This document shows positions 8,962 to 16,977 of a stretch of DNA of 64,000 nt, piece by piece (the first letter of the stretch is position 1; every line of letters begins with the position of its first letter). The position numbers and the translations under genes were made by a program. This DNA is from Virgibacillus halodenitrificans JCM 12304. GTDB lineage: Bacteria > Bacillota > Bacilli > Bacillales > Amphibacillaceae. Below the pieces are notes generated by a model that worked only from the letters and a program-made list of their open reading frames with translations, was not told the DNA's origin and did no database searches. The stretch covers positions 186,001 to 250,000 of the forward strand of contig NZ_BAZS01000001.1 in assembly GCF_001310895.1 (NCBI RefSeq), read 5' to 3'.

Positions 8962-9903
8962 GTGGATGGTATACTTAAGAAGAAATGGGTTGTCGTGAGC
9001 ATCGCCATTTTTTGTGCAATATTGTGGGGGAGTGCTTTCCCTGTTTTAAAAGTAAGCTATGATGAATTGCAAATGGCGCCAAATGATACGATTGCTAAAA
9101 TCGTTTTTGCTGGATGGCGCTTTCTAATGGCTGGATTAATTTTACTTATTGGTATGCTTTTTGTTAACTGGAGACGTCTTTTGGTAACAAGACGCCAGTT
9201 TATGTTTTTAGTGCTGTTTGGCATTATCCAAACCGCATTGCAATATTATTTTTTCTATAATGGACTAGGAAAAGTATCCGGCATGCAGGGAGCAATTCTC
9301 GTTTCAAGCGGAACTTTTTTCACTGTAATTTTAGCGCATTTTTTCTATCATAATGATCGTTTGAATTGGAAAAAAGCAATCGGCCTTGTTGCTGGATTTG
9401 GTGGCGTAATTGTCGCCAACTGGGGATCTGAACTGCAATTAAGCTTTCAGTTGACTGGTGAAGGCTATATGATTTTGGCAGCATTGACCGGGGCAATCGG
9501 AACCATTATGGCAAAAGAACTCGCTGTCGGTATTCACCCGTTTGCGTTAACAGGCTGGCAATTAACCATTGGTGCAGCACTGCTATTAGTAATCGGATTG
9601 CCACGATTAGACGAGGGCGCAATCACATTTACTCCGCTTGGCTATGGTTTATTAATTTATTCTGCCTTACTGTCAGCGGCAGCGTTTGCCCTGTGGTACT
9701 CAATTTTAAAATATAACAAAGCTGGCGAGATCAGTATGTTCAAATTCATCACCCCGGTTTCGGGAGCCATTTTATCTGCCATGTTTGTGCCGGGTGAGCG
9801 ATTGAATCTGTTTATTATTGGTGCGCTATTCCTTGTGGCAGTAGGAATTATTGCGGTAAATTATAAGGGAAAAGCTGCAAGAAAAGCGGCACGGGCTCGG
9901 TAA
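8962..9903 (+). CDS. EamA/DMT-family transporter
   Basis: Drug/metabolite-superfamily membrane permease, 313 residues, about 10 helices in two EamA repeats (roughly residues 12-145 and 165-300). Family marks include ILWGSAFPVLK in helix 1 and a basic, lysine- and arginine-rich C-terminus. It starts at GTG 8962 after AGGAG. It stands alone between two tandem arrays. Substrates in this family (metabolites, amino acids, drugs) cannot be predicted here. Confidence 0.88.
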   Translation: MDGILKKKWVVVSIAIFCAILWGSAFPVLKVSYDELQMAPNDTIAKIVFAGWRFLMAGLILLIGMLFVNWRRLLVTRRQFMFLVLFGIIQTALQYYFFYNGLGKVSGMQGAILVSSGTFFTVILAHFFYHNDRLNWKKAIGLVAGFGGVIVANWGSELQLSFQLTGEGYMILAALTGAIGTIMAKELAVGIHPFALTGWQLTIGAALLLVIGLPRLDEGAITFTPLGYGLLIYSALLSAAAFALWYSILKYNKAGEISMFKFITPVSGAILSAMFVPGERLNLFIIGALFLVAVGIIAVNYKGKAARKAARAR

Positions 9904-9942
9904 TTTTGGATTTATTGTGGTTTTAGTATGGGGCGGTTGCTC

Positions 9943-10157
9943 TCTCAAATGGAGTGGGCTTTGTCTCATATTTGGACAATGTCTCTCATATGGGTGCTTG
10001 CGTCTCTCAAATTCGAGCAGGTTGTCTCAAATGAGGTGGGTGCTCTCTCAAATGGAGTGGGCTGTGTCTCATATTTGGACAATGTCTCTCATATGGGTGC
10101 GTGTGTCTCTCAAATTTGAGCAGTTTGTCTCAAATGAGGTGGGCGCTCTCTCAAATA
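9943..10157. repeat. Array B: 103-bp tandem duplication of five TCTCAWAT units
   Basis: Eleven copies of TCTCAWAT run from 9943 to 10149 with steps of 21, 20, 21, 20, 21, repeated. The five-unit block (103 bases) is present twice with few differences, then a final core, so the array grew by block duplication. Cores read CTCTC on the plus strand, opposite to array A. It fills most of the gap between the transporter gene and the next regulator. Confidence 0.9.
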
Positions 10158-10236
10158 AATTTTAGTATAGTGCCCAGCAACTTTGTTTTTCTAGTATTGC
10201 TGCTTGATATAAATTTTAAAAATCGGAGGAAAAGCG

Positions 10237-11424
10237 ATGCAACGTGGAACTTTTCAGTTAATGAAATCTGTTAATAAATCAATTATTTTAAATAAAATCA
10301 GAACAGCTGAACCAATTTCCCGGGCGCAAATTGCCAAGGATACTAAGCTTACCCCGCCAACTGTCAGCAGTATTGTGAAGGAACTCATGGAGCAGGGGCT
10401 GGTGATAGAAAGTGATAGTGGACAGTCGATGGGCGGCAGGAGACCGACCATGCTGCATATAAATAAGACTGCCTTTTATATTATTGGTGTAGATGCAGGG
10501 CCGGACAAAATCGATGCGATCGTTGCTGACCTTTCAGGGAGTGTACTTACACGGAGTAGCAGTCAGCTTGAGGCATCATTAACGAACAAAACCTTTTGGA
10601 GTCATTTGAAAAAATGTATTCGCTCCATTGTGGAGGAAGCTCCTACAAATGGTGCAGAAATATTGGGGATCGGTGTTGCTATGCATGGGATGGTAGATGT
10701 GCAAACAGGTACATCGTTATTCGCCCCCAACCTCGGATTAACGAATATTCCGATCAAAGAGGAACTGGAAAAAGAATTCAATGTTGTGATTAAAGTAGAA
10801 AATGACGCGCGGGCAATGGCGCTTGGTGAAGCTTGGTTTGGCGGACATGGCGAAATCGACAGCATGGTCGCCGTCAATTTGGGCCGAGGCGTCGGCGCTG
10901 GGATTGTAGTGGAAGGCAAGCTGTACCATGGAGCACAGGACATTGCCGGAGAAATCGGGCATATGACCATTGATATGAATGGAAAACAATGCGAATGTGG
11001 AAACCGTGGCTGCCTGCAAACCTTCGCTACTGGATCAGCAATCGCAGCTCGGGCGCAGGAACTGTTGCAAGCGAGCGAAGCCTCCAAAAAGGATGAGGCA
11101 GTTAAGCTGACAGGCGAGAGTGTGTATGCGCTAGCTAAGGCGGGAAACAAGATATATGAAGAAGTTCTTGTGGAAACCGGAGTATATATCGGCGTTGGGC
11201 TGACAAACCTGATCCACCTCGTAAACCCGAAAAAAGTCGTGCTTGGCGGCGGGGTCATGAACAGCACGGAATTTCTATTACCTAGTATCCGAAAAACCAT
11301 CGAGCAGCGCGCGCTGACTCCTGATGCCAAACACACAGACGTCGTGGTCACCTCCTTGGGAGAAGACGCAACATTGCTAGGAGCAGTTTCCTTGCTGTTG
11401 GTGGAGTTGTTTGAGGGAGTTTGA
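10237..11424 (+). CDS. ROK-family transcriptional regulator (NagC/XylR type)
   Basis: Repressor-type ROK protein, 395 residues. Residues 1-70 form a winged helix-turn-helix (SRAQIAKDTKLTPPTVSSIV as recognition part) followed by GGRRPTMLHIN. The sugar-kinase-like domain has a degenerate phosphate loop (VDAGPDK instead of DIGGTK), so it should bind a sugar but not phosphorylate it. The zinc motif CECGNRGC is intact. RBS GGAGG precedes the ATG. No sugar gene is adjacent; possible targets are the symporter at 6712 or genes elsewhere. Confidence 0.9.
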   Translation: MQRGTFQLMKSVNKSIILNKIRTAEPISRAQIAKDTKLTPPTVSSIVKELMEQGLVIESDSGQSMGGRRPTMLHINKTAFYIIGVDAGPDKIDAIVADLSGSVLTRSSSQLEASLTNKTFWSHLKKCIRSIVEEAPTNGAEILGIGVAMHGMVDVQTGTSLFAPNLGLTNIPIKEELEKEFNVVIKVENDARAMALGEAWFGGHGEIDSMVAVNLGRGVGAGIVVEGKLYHGAQDIAGEIGHMTIDMNGKQCECGNRGCLQTFATGSAIAARAQELLQASEASKKDEAVKLTGESVYALAKAGNKIYEEVLVETGVYIGVGLTNLIHLVNPKKVVLGGGVMNSTEFLLPSIRKTIEQRALTPDAKHTDVVVTSLGEDATLLGAVSLLLVELFEGV

Positions 11425-11434
11425 TGTGTGGCTG

Positions 11435-11548
11435 TTTCATATGGCAGGCTAGGTTTCTCATGTGGGGCGAGTGCAGTCTCAAATGTGAGGCTAGGTCTCT
11501 CATATGGAGCGTGTGCTGTCTCAAATGAAGCCCGCGCTCTCTCATATG
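11435..11548. repeat. Array C1: six TCTCAWATG units at exact 21-bp spacing
   Basis: Cores start at 11435 (TTTCATATG), 11456 (TCTCATGTG), 11477, 11498, 11519 and 11540, each exactly 21 bases apart. The CATATG and CAAATG types alternate from 11477 on. It directly follows the ROK regulator gene and runs into a different repeat family at 11558. Confidence 0.88.
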
Positions 11549-11557
11549 GCATGAGCA

Positions 11558-11713
11558 GTCGCGGTACGTGGCCAATGAGTCTCGCTTGGAGGGTGAGCCG
11601 TCGCGGTACGAGGCAAGAGAGTCTCGATCAGCGCCCCACCAGTCGCGGTACATGGCCAGCGAGTCTTGGCCAGCGCACCACCAGGCGCGGTAAGCAGCGC
11701 ACCAGTCTCGGCC
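11558..11713. repeat. Array C2: GTCGCGGTAC / GTCTCG repeats, exact 21-bp period
   Basis: A different sequence family with the same period. GTCGCGGTAC at 11558, 11600 and 11642 (variant GGCGCGGTAA at 11684) alternates with GTCTCG at 11579, 11621, 11663 (GTCTTG) and 11705. All steps are 21 bases. It is much more GC-rich than its surroundings. It abuts array C1, so two unrelated binary motifs share one helical spacing. Confidence 0.85.
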
Positions 11714-11763
11714 CGAGCAGCGGCAATCACGTCCCACCAATCAATCGAGAGAATCCTCTACAC

Positions 11764-11799
11764 AAAAACAAGCAGATCCTCCAAGGATCTGCTTGTTTT
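11764..11799. terminator. Bidirectional terminator between convergent genes
   Basis: AACAAGCAGATCC pairs perfectly with GGATCTGCTTGTT around a 5-base loop, with A and T runs on either side. It serves both the ROK regulator and the deacetylase gene. Confidence 0.92.
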
Positions 11800-11807
11800 G
11801 CTTCAAT

Positions 11808-14312
11808 CTATTCATTTTCCATGCCATAGCTTAATAGGTTTGTGAAGATGCGATAGCCGCCAGGGACCTGGTTGTTGATTTGGCGGTAGAATACGAGGTT
11901 GGTATAGAGATAGGTTCCCTCGCCATATTCTGCCATTAAGATACCGCCTGTAAATGGATCTTCATTTGGGTCTGCCATGGAGACGAAGGTTTCGTAGCGG
12001 TCATCCCAATTCATTGGGTAATATAAGCCGCGTTCCTGGACCCAGTTATCCCAGTCCTTGTCGGTAATTTTATTTGGATAGTTAAATAATTTATGTTCCG
12101 GCTGTAGCATAGTTACCGGAGCTGTTTCATCGGTGACACGCCATTTGATTGAAGGCTGCCCGATTTCCAGTGGGTATGGGGCTGTTGTGTTACTATCCCA
12201 GTTGTCCCACGGTTTGTGATATTGAACAACAACATGGCCGCCATTTTCAGCATATTCCAGCAGGCGATCATTATGTTCAATAAGGTCTTCTCTTGCCAGG
12301 CGTGCTCGAATGCCAGTAACAATTGTGTCATATTGACTTAGGTCCCCTGAAGCCAGGTCCTGTTCAGTCAATTTTGTTACATCAAATCCGGCATTTACTA
12401 ATGCATCTGCAACAGTATCAAAACCACTTTCTACATAACCGATTTTCATGTTGTCCGGTTTTACCAGTTCAAATGCAACTCCATCAATGCTTGACGGGTA
12501 TAGATAATAGGCATCATTAATGTGCTCATAGCTAATTTCTTGAATCGTTGTATCAAAAATCTCATCATCTGCTTCAGCGATAGCGCTAATAGAGAAATTT
12601 CCTTCTTTCACATCAGCAGGTGGTGTTACGTGAAAAGTGACTTGCTGTTCTTCGCCTTCTTTTTCAAATTCCACTTCTTGCTGTACAGGTTCACTCGTCC
12701 ATCCATCCGGCAAATTCAAGGAAACATCTGCTTCGTGATCATCTGCTTTATAATTTTTTACTTTCACCGTAACAGGGATGTTTTCTTGAATGTCAGCCGT
12801 GTTAACCATCACGTTTTCCGGATCTGTTGTGACACTTAACTCAGGAAGTACAGATAGTGGCTGCTCCAAATCAACAGCATGGGTAGTTTCGGCGCCTTTT
12901 TCTTTAAAACTAATTTGTGGTTGGATTACTGAATCGTCATATGGGTGTGTATAGTCTGCTTCTTCTGGTACTTCTCCTTCAAATTCCACTGTTTTCGATT
13001 CATTTGGTTTTAACTTACCGATCTCTTCATTCTCATCAAAATCCCATTCCTCGGGAGCATTAATGCCTGCGTTCACATGCTTAATCATCTGGTTACCATT
13101 ATTTGTAATTGTCATTTTTACTGACACATCTTCATCTCTTGTAACTACAGATGAATCTGCAGTTATCTCCACATCTAAACTGGAAGCGACAAAGCTGACT
13201 TCCTGTAGTTGTGCTTCTTTTAATTCCAGTTTGTGTAAAAGATCATTTTTCAAATCTTTATCCATGCTGCTGCTTTCCACTTTTTCAGTTAGTTTACGAA
13301 CATCCTTTAACGCCTTCTGGGAAGGGGAGAGGATGGCTTCGCGATCTGGATAGAGCTCTATAATTTGATCTAAGTCCTTTTGTAATTTTTCCAGCTTCAC
13401 GCTTAAATTTTTCTCGGAAACCTTGTCCGCCCAAGCATCAAGGTCATAAGGAATTCCAGCGAATAAAGCTTCCCCATTTGACGAAACGGCTTCTTTCCAT
13501 AGCTCGAAGTGAAATTGTCTTGGTTCAACTGGGACGTCATTCCCCATCCCTTGGCTTTTATGCATATACCTTGATTTCTCGCCAAGCTGTGGATAGGACA
13601 TACCATAGACAGGATCATAGTCGCCAATTTCAAGCGAGGTTGTTGCTTCTTCCTCGGAAGCTGCTGGCAAATAGAGTTTTTTGACTTGCCATGTTGATAG
13701 ACCTTCATCCAATTGCTCCGGGAAGACGGAAGGATCTGCAGCATCTTCAAAAGCTCTGCCACTCAAAACAGTCATTGCCCGGTGATGGCCATGCTGTGTA
13801 TCGACATTGCGGAATGATGGCATAACCACATCCGGTTGATATGTGCGAATAAAACGGATTAAGCGTTCATATGTTACCTCTTCGCCCCATTTTTCCAATG
13901 TTTCTTCAGGGGATTTGGAAAAACCGAAGTCATAAATCGGATCTGAGGTAGTTTCACTTAAATGATATGCTTTTACCCCAGTGATCTTAGCTGCTTCGAT
14001 CATTTCATTTGAACGGATAATTCCAAGTGCGTTACCTAATTCACTGCCAATTTCATTTTGACCGCCTTCCCCGCGGTTAGCGATCAGGCTTGAAGTTTTA
14101 ACACCAAGGCCTCTTGAAAGGTATGCAAGTAAGTCACTTCGCTCATCATCCGGATGTGCTCCGGTATTTAAAAAAGTAACTGTCGTGCTCAGAGGTTTAA
14201 CCGCATTCCATAATTCTTCGTCATGCTTGGTCTTGTCCTTTGCCGCCCCAGTAATAGGGAGCAGGGAGATAACCAATACTGCAATTAAAAATAGATAAGA
14301 AAACTTCTTCAT
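11808..14312 (-). CDS. Secreted PIG-L/LmbE-family deacetylase with NEW3-type domains
   Basis: Large exported zinc deacetylase, 834 residues. The start at 14312 follows GAAAGGGG and gives a clean signal peptide (MKKFSYLFLIAVLVISLL...TGAAK); a start 12 codons upstream is less likely. The PIG-L motif AHPDDE is at residues 52-57, followed by SNEMIEAA and a later HGHH. PIG-L enzymes remove acetyl groups from N-acetylglucosamine-like sugars. Residues about 390-600 look like two beta-sandwich, NPCBM-associated (NEW3) modules, and the last 200 residues a further GATase-like domain. It is divergent from the ROK/ABC operon and shares a palindrome with it, so it probably acts on the substrate that operon imports (inference). 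Confidence 0.85.
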   Translation of the reverse strand: MKKFSYLFLIAVLVISLLPITGAAKDKTKHDEELWNAVKPLSTTVTFLNTGAHPDDERSDLLAYLSRGLGVKTSSLIANRGEGGQNEIGSELGNALGIIRSNEMIEAAKITGVKAYHLSETTSDPIYDFGFSKSPEETLEKWGEEVTYERLIRFIRTYQPDVVMPSFRNVDTQHGHHRAMTVLSGRAFEDAADPSVFPEQLDEGLSTWQVKKLYLPAASEEEATTSLEIGDYDPVYGMSYPQLGEKSRYMHKSQGMGNDVPVEPRQFHFELWKEAVSSNGEALFAGIPYDLDAWADKVSEKNLSVKLEKLQKDLDQIIELYPDREAILSPSQKALKDVRKLTEKVESSSMDKDLKNDLLHKLELKEAQLQEVSFVASSLDVEITADSSVVTRDEDVSVKMTITNNGNQMIKHVNAGINAPEEWDFDENEEIGKLKPNESKTVEFEGEVPEEADYTHPYDDSVIQPQISFKEKGAETTHAVDLEQPLSVLPELSVTTDPENVMVNTADIQENIPVTVKVKNYKADDHEADVSLNLPDGWTSEPVQQEVEFEKEGEEQQVTFHVTPPADVKEGNFSISAIAEADDEIFDTTIQEISYEHINDAYYLYPSSIDGVAFELVKPDNMKIGYVESGFDTVADALVNAGFDVTKLTEQDLASGDLSQYDTIVTGIRARLAREDLIEHNDRLLEYAENGGHVVVQYHKPWDNWDSNTTAPYPLEIGQPSIKWRVTDETAPVTMLQPEHKLFNYPNKITDKDWDNWVQERGLYYPMNWDDRYETFVSMADPNEDPFTGGILMAEYGEGTYLYTNLVFYRQINNQVPGGYRIFTNLLSYGMENE

Positions 14313-14351
14313 TTTGTAACCCCTTTCATTATTTTTAAATAGTTTCACTCA

Positions 14352-14370
14352 GTTAGTAAACATAACTAAC
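14352..14370. promoter_or_regulatory. ROK operator candidate, deacetylase side
   Basis: Perfect inverted repeat GTTAGT-N7-ACTAAC, 40 bases before the deacetylase start. It shares the half-site TTAGT with the palindrome at 14582. ROK repressors such as XylR and NagC bind AT-rich palindromes of this general TTAGT/ACTAA form, so the regulator at 14649 is the likely binder. Confidence 0.6.
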
Positions 14371-14536
14371 CAACTAAAGTGAAAAGCCTATTCAGCAAAC
14401 ATACTACCAATACGTCCTTTTTGTGTAAATAGTCCAAAAATACTATATTTTTTGTTATTTAAATTCAAAGGCGTGAAAATCAGAAGTCGGCATATAAATC
14501 ATATATAGAGTAAAAAAATAAATTTTCAAAATCCAC

Positions 14537-14565
14537 TTTACAATAATAACGCTTTCATTTATAAT
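14537..14565 (+). promoter_or_regulatory. Sigma-A promoter of the ROK/ABC operon
   Basis: TTTACA (14537-14542) and TATAAT (14560-14565) at the ideal 17-base spacing, about 80 bases before the ROK gene. Its spacer holds a probable cre and a palindrome lies just downstream, so both CcpA and the ROK protein could block it. Confidence 0.75.
14544..14557 (-). promoter_or_regulatory. Probable cre site inside the promoter spacer
   Basis: On the minus strand TGAAAGCGTTATTA matches the cre consensus at 13 of 14 positions. Lying between -35 and -10, it would give direct catabolite repression. Confidence 0.55.
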
Positions 14566-14581
14566 CTTGGTAACAATCTAA

Positions 14582-14602
14582 TTAGTAAGTAAACTTTACT
14601 AA
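14582..14602. promoter_or_regulatory. ROK operator candidate, operon side
   Basis: Perfect inverted repeat TTAGTAA-N7-TTACTAA, 17-37 bases after the -10 box and 47 bases before the ROK gene start. It has the same 7-base spacer as the palindrome at 14352, so one regulator probably controls both divergent units. Confidence 0.65.
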
Positions 14603-14648
14603 CCTACAATTCTCAGGGAATAAATATAAAGTTTAAGGAGCCTGTCCA

Positions 14649-15812
14649 ATGCAGAAAGGAAATGCAGCCTACATAAAAACAATGAACAAGCGACTTATCC
14701 TCAAATGTGTGATGGAAGAGGATGCTATATCCAGAGCTGCTATAGCGAAAAAACTATCATTAAGTAAACCAACGATTTCCACATTAGTAAATGATTTATT
14801 AGAGGATCAATGGTTAATTGAAACAGGAAACGGATCAGCTTCAAGGGAAGGAGGAAGAAAGCCGGTTAATTTAACATTTAATGCGAAGCGATCCTATATT
14901 GTCGGGATCGATATTGGAGGCACCAATGTAGGAATGGGAATTACCGATTTAAACGGGCATGTCTGTGCATTCCGCGAATTCCCCACACAACAGCATTTGG
15001 AGCATAACTTATTTGAAGAAATGAAACGAAATGTTGATTCGATGAAGGATCAGCTCCGAATTGATGATACGAAGATTCTAGGAATAGGGGCAGGAATCCC
15101 TGGTGTCACCAACATAAAAGAAGGAATTGTAGTAGAAGCTCCGGCTCTTAAATGGAAGCGTTTCCCAATTGTTGCAGAGCTGGAAAAGACCTTTCAACTG
15201 CCTATCCATGTAGATAATGATGTGAACATTAATGTACTTGGCGAGCATTGGATGGGCATTGGTAAAAACAAAGAAAATCTCGTTTATGTCGCAATTGGTA
15301 CAGGAGTCGGAAGCGGGATCATGATTAATGGCAATTTATACCGTGGCACAAATTACAGTGCAGGTGAAATTGGCTATCTCGTGACAGATAAAGAATATGC
15401 AAAAGCATACCATCCGGTACATAAGGGATATGGATTTTTAGAAAGTGTCTCGAGTGGTTCTTCGATTAGTATGCAAATAACCAAAAAGTTAGGTAAAGAA
15501 TTGAGTGCCAAGCAAGCGTTTGAACTATATAACGAAGGCGATGAAGCAGCAGTGGAGGTCATTGATCAAGCACTGGAGCATTTAGCTATCGGGATCAGTA
15601 ATTATGTTTCGTTATTTGATCCGGAAATTATTATTTTAGGAGGTGGTGTCAGCGGATCATTTTCCCTTATACACAAGAAAGTGATGGACATCATGAATCG
15701 GTACGCTCCACAGCAATGTGAAGTAGTACGAACATCTTTTGGCAAAGAAGCGGGAGTCATTGGTTCAGTAGCATTATTTTTAAACGAGTTTGAAGGATTG
15801 TTTGAAATTTAA
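14649..15812 (+). CDS. ROK-family transcriptional regulator, unusual (no zinc cysteines)
   Basis: 387 residues: N-terminal winged helix-turn-helix (SRAAIAKKLSLSKPTISTLV) then a ROK domain. Two points are odd. The phosphate motif is intact (DIGGTN), as in kinases. The usual zinc motif CxCGxxGC is missing, replaced around residues 255-265 by a stretch without cysteine before FLESVSSGSS. It may therefore bind a ligand other than a standard sugar. It heads an operon with an iron/polyamine-type ABC importer, not a sugar importer, and its probable operators lie on both sides of the divergent region. RBS AAGGAG precedes the ATG. Confidence 0.87.
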   Translation: MQKGNAAYIKTMNKRLILKCVMEEDAISRAAIAKKLSLSKPTISTLVNDLLEDQWLIETGNGSASREGGRKPVNLTFNAKRSYIVGIDIGGTNVGMGITDLNGHVCAFREFPTQQHLEHNLFEEMKRNVDSMKDQLRIDDTKILGIGAGIPGVTNIKEGIVVEAPALKWKRFPIVAELEKTFQLPIHVDNDVNINVLGEHWMGIGKNKENLVYVAIGTGVGSGIMINGNLYRGTNYSAGEIGYLVTDKEYAKAYHPVHKGYGFLESVSSGSSISMQITKKLGKELSAKQAFELYNEGDEAAVEVIDQALEHLAIGISNYVSLFDPEIIILGGGVSGSFSLIHKKVMDIMNRYAPQQCEVVRTSFGKEAGVIGSVALFLNEFEGLFEI

Positions 15813-15831
15813 ATTGAGAGGGGTTAATCAA

Positions 15832-16935
15832 GTGAAAAAGCTAAGCATGTTTTTATTCATCGTTCTTCTAGGGTTGTTGCTCACAGGCTGTATGGCTGGT
15901 GGTAGTGATGAAAGCAGTGAAGAGAAAAGTGACGGGGGTGGCGAAGGTTCTGCTTCCAATGAAGATTTGGAAGAAAAAGTTGTCGTCTATTCCCCACACG
16001 GTAAAGATATTTTAAGTGATTTCCAAAAGCAATTTGAAGAAGAGTATGGCATCAAAATGGAATTCTTGGATATGGGTTCACAGGAGATTTTAGATCGTGT
16101 GCGTTCAGAAAAAAATAATACCCAGGCAGATGTTTGGTGGGGTGCACCTCAAGTGAACTTCGACCAGGCAAAAGATGAAGAGCTTTTAAAAGAGTATAAG
16201 CCTTCCTATGCCGATGCATTGGATGAGATGTACCATGATGAAGACTGGATGTGGTCTGGAACATCCATGACACCAGAAGTTATTTTGTATAATTCAAAAG
16301 AAATTTCCAAAGAAGAAGCACCAAAGGATTGGGATGACCTGCTTGACCCGAAATGGGAGGATGAACTTATCATTCGCTACCCACTTGCTTCAGGTACGAT
16401 GAGAACCATCTATTCTGCAATGATTTACAGAACATATAAGGATACACAGGATCCACAGGAAGGTTATGAGTGGTTACAAAAGCTGGATGAAAATACGAAG
16501 GAATACTCTGCTAACCCGGAAATTATGTATAACCAGGTTGCTAAAGGTGTTGGCTCCCTATCTGTTTGGAACATGCCGGATACTGTTATGCTAGCTGAAG
16601 AAAAAGGCTACCCGTTTGATTATGTAATTCCTGAGAGCGGCACACCTGTATTGACGGAAGGAATTGCAATTATTAACGATGCACCACATCCAAAAGCAGC
16701 TGAAGCATTCTACGAGTTTGTAAATACACCTGAAGCAGCAAAGCTGTTGGCTGAGAAATATTACCGCATTCCGACAAGAGAAGATGTAGAGGATCTGCCA
16801 GAATGGATTACAGAAACAGAAATTAATCCAATGGATATCGATTGGGCTCTTTTCCAGGAGAAGTCAGAAGAATGGATGGAGCATTGGGATAACAAAATTA
16901 AAAACACAGAAAAAGATAAAAGTGAAGAAGAATAA
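15832..16935 (+). CDS. ABC transporter substrate-binding lipoprotein (iron/polyamine-type)
   Basis: Extracellular binding protein, 367 residues from GTG 15832, which follows GAGAGGGG; the ATG at 15790 lies in the previous gene. A lipoprotein signal ends in LTGC, with a Ser/Gly/Glu linker. The mature part (VVVYSPHGKDILSDFQKQFE, ADVWWGAP, TEGIAIINDAPHP) fits the AfuA/FbpA-like periplasmic-binding family used for ferric iron, thiamine, phosphonates and other small solutes. No iron-binding tyrosine pair is obvious. The stop is followed 42 bases later by its ATPase. Substrate unknown; the adjacent deacetylase and lyase suggest an organic compound. Confidence 0.88.
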   Translation: MKKLSMFLFIVLLGLLLTGCMAGGSDESSEEKSDGGGEGSASNEDLEEKVVVYSPHGKDILSDFQKQFEEEYGIKMEFLDMGSQEILDRVRSEKNNTQADVWWGAPQVNFDQAKDEELLKEYKPSYADALDEMYHDEDWMWSGTSMTPEVILYNSKEISKEEAPKDWDDLLDPKWEDELIIRYPLASGTMRTIYSAMIYRTYKDTQDPQEGYEWLQKLDENTKEYSANPEIMYNQVAKGVGSLSVWNMPDTVMLAEEKGYPFDYVIPESGTPVLTEGIAIINDAPHPKAAEAFYEFVNTPEAAKLLAEKYYRIPTREDVEDLPEWITETEINPMDIDWALFQEKSEEWMEHWDNKIKNTEKDKSEEE

Positions 16936-16977
16936 ATAAATCAAGCTAGGCTTTTTAGAAAGAGGAGTTGTTTTTTC

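Noticed and set aside
10602-11552. Long minus-strand frame opposite the ROK regulator gene
   Set aside because: It is a shadow of a well-supported plus-strand gene joined to array C; no ribosome site or protein family.
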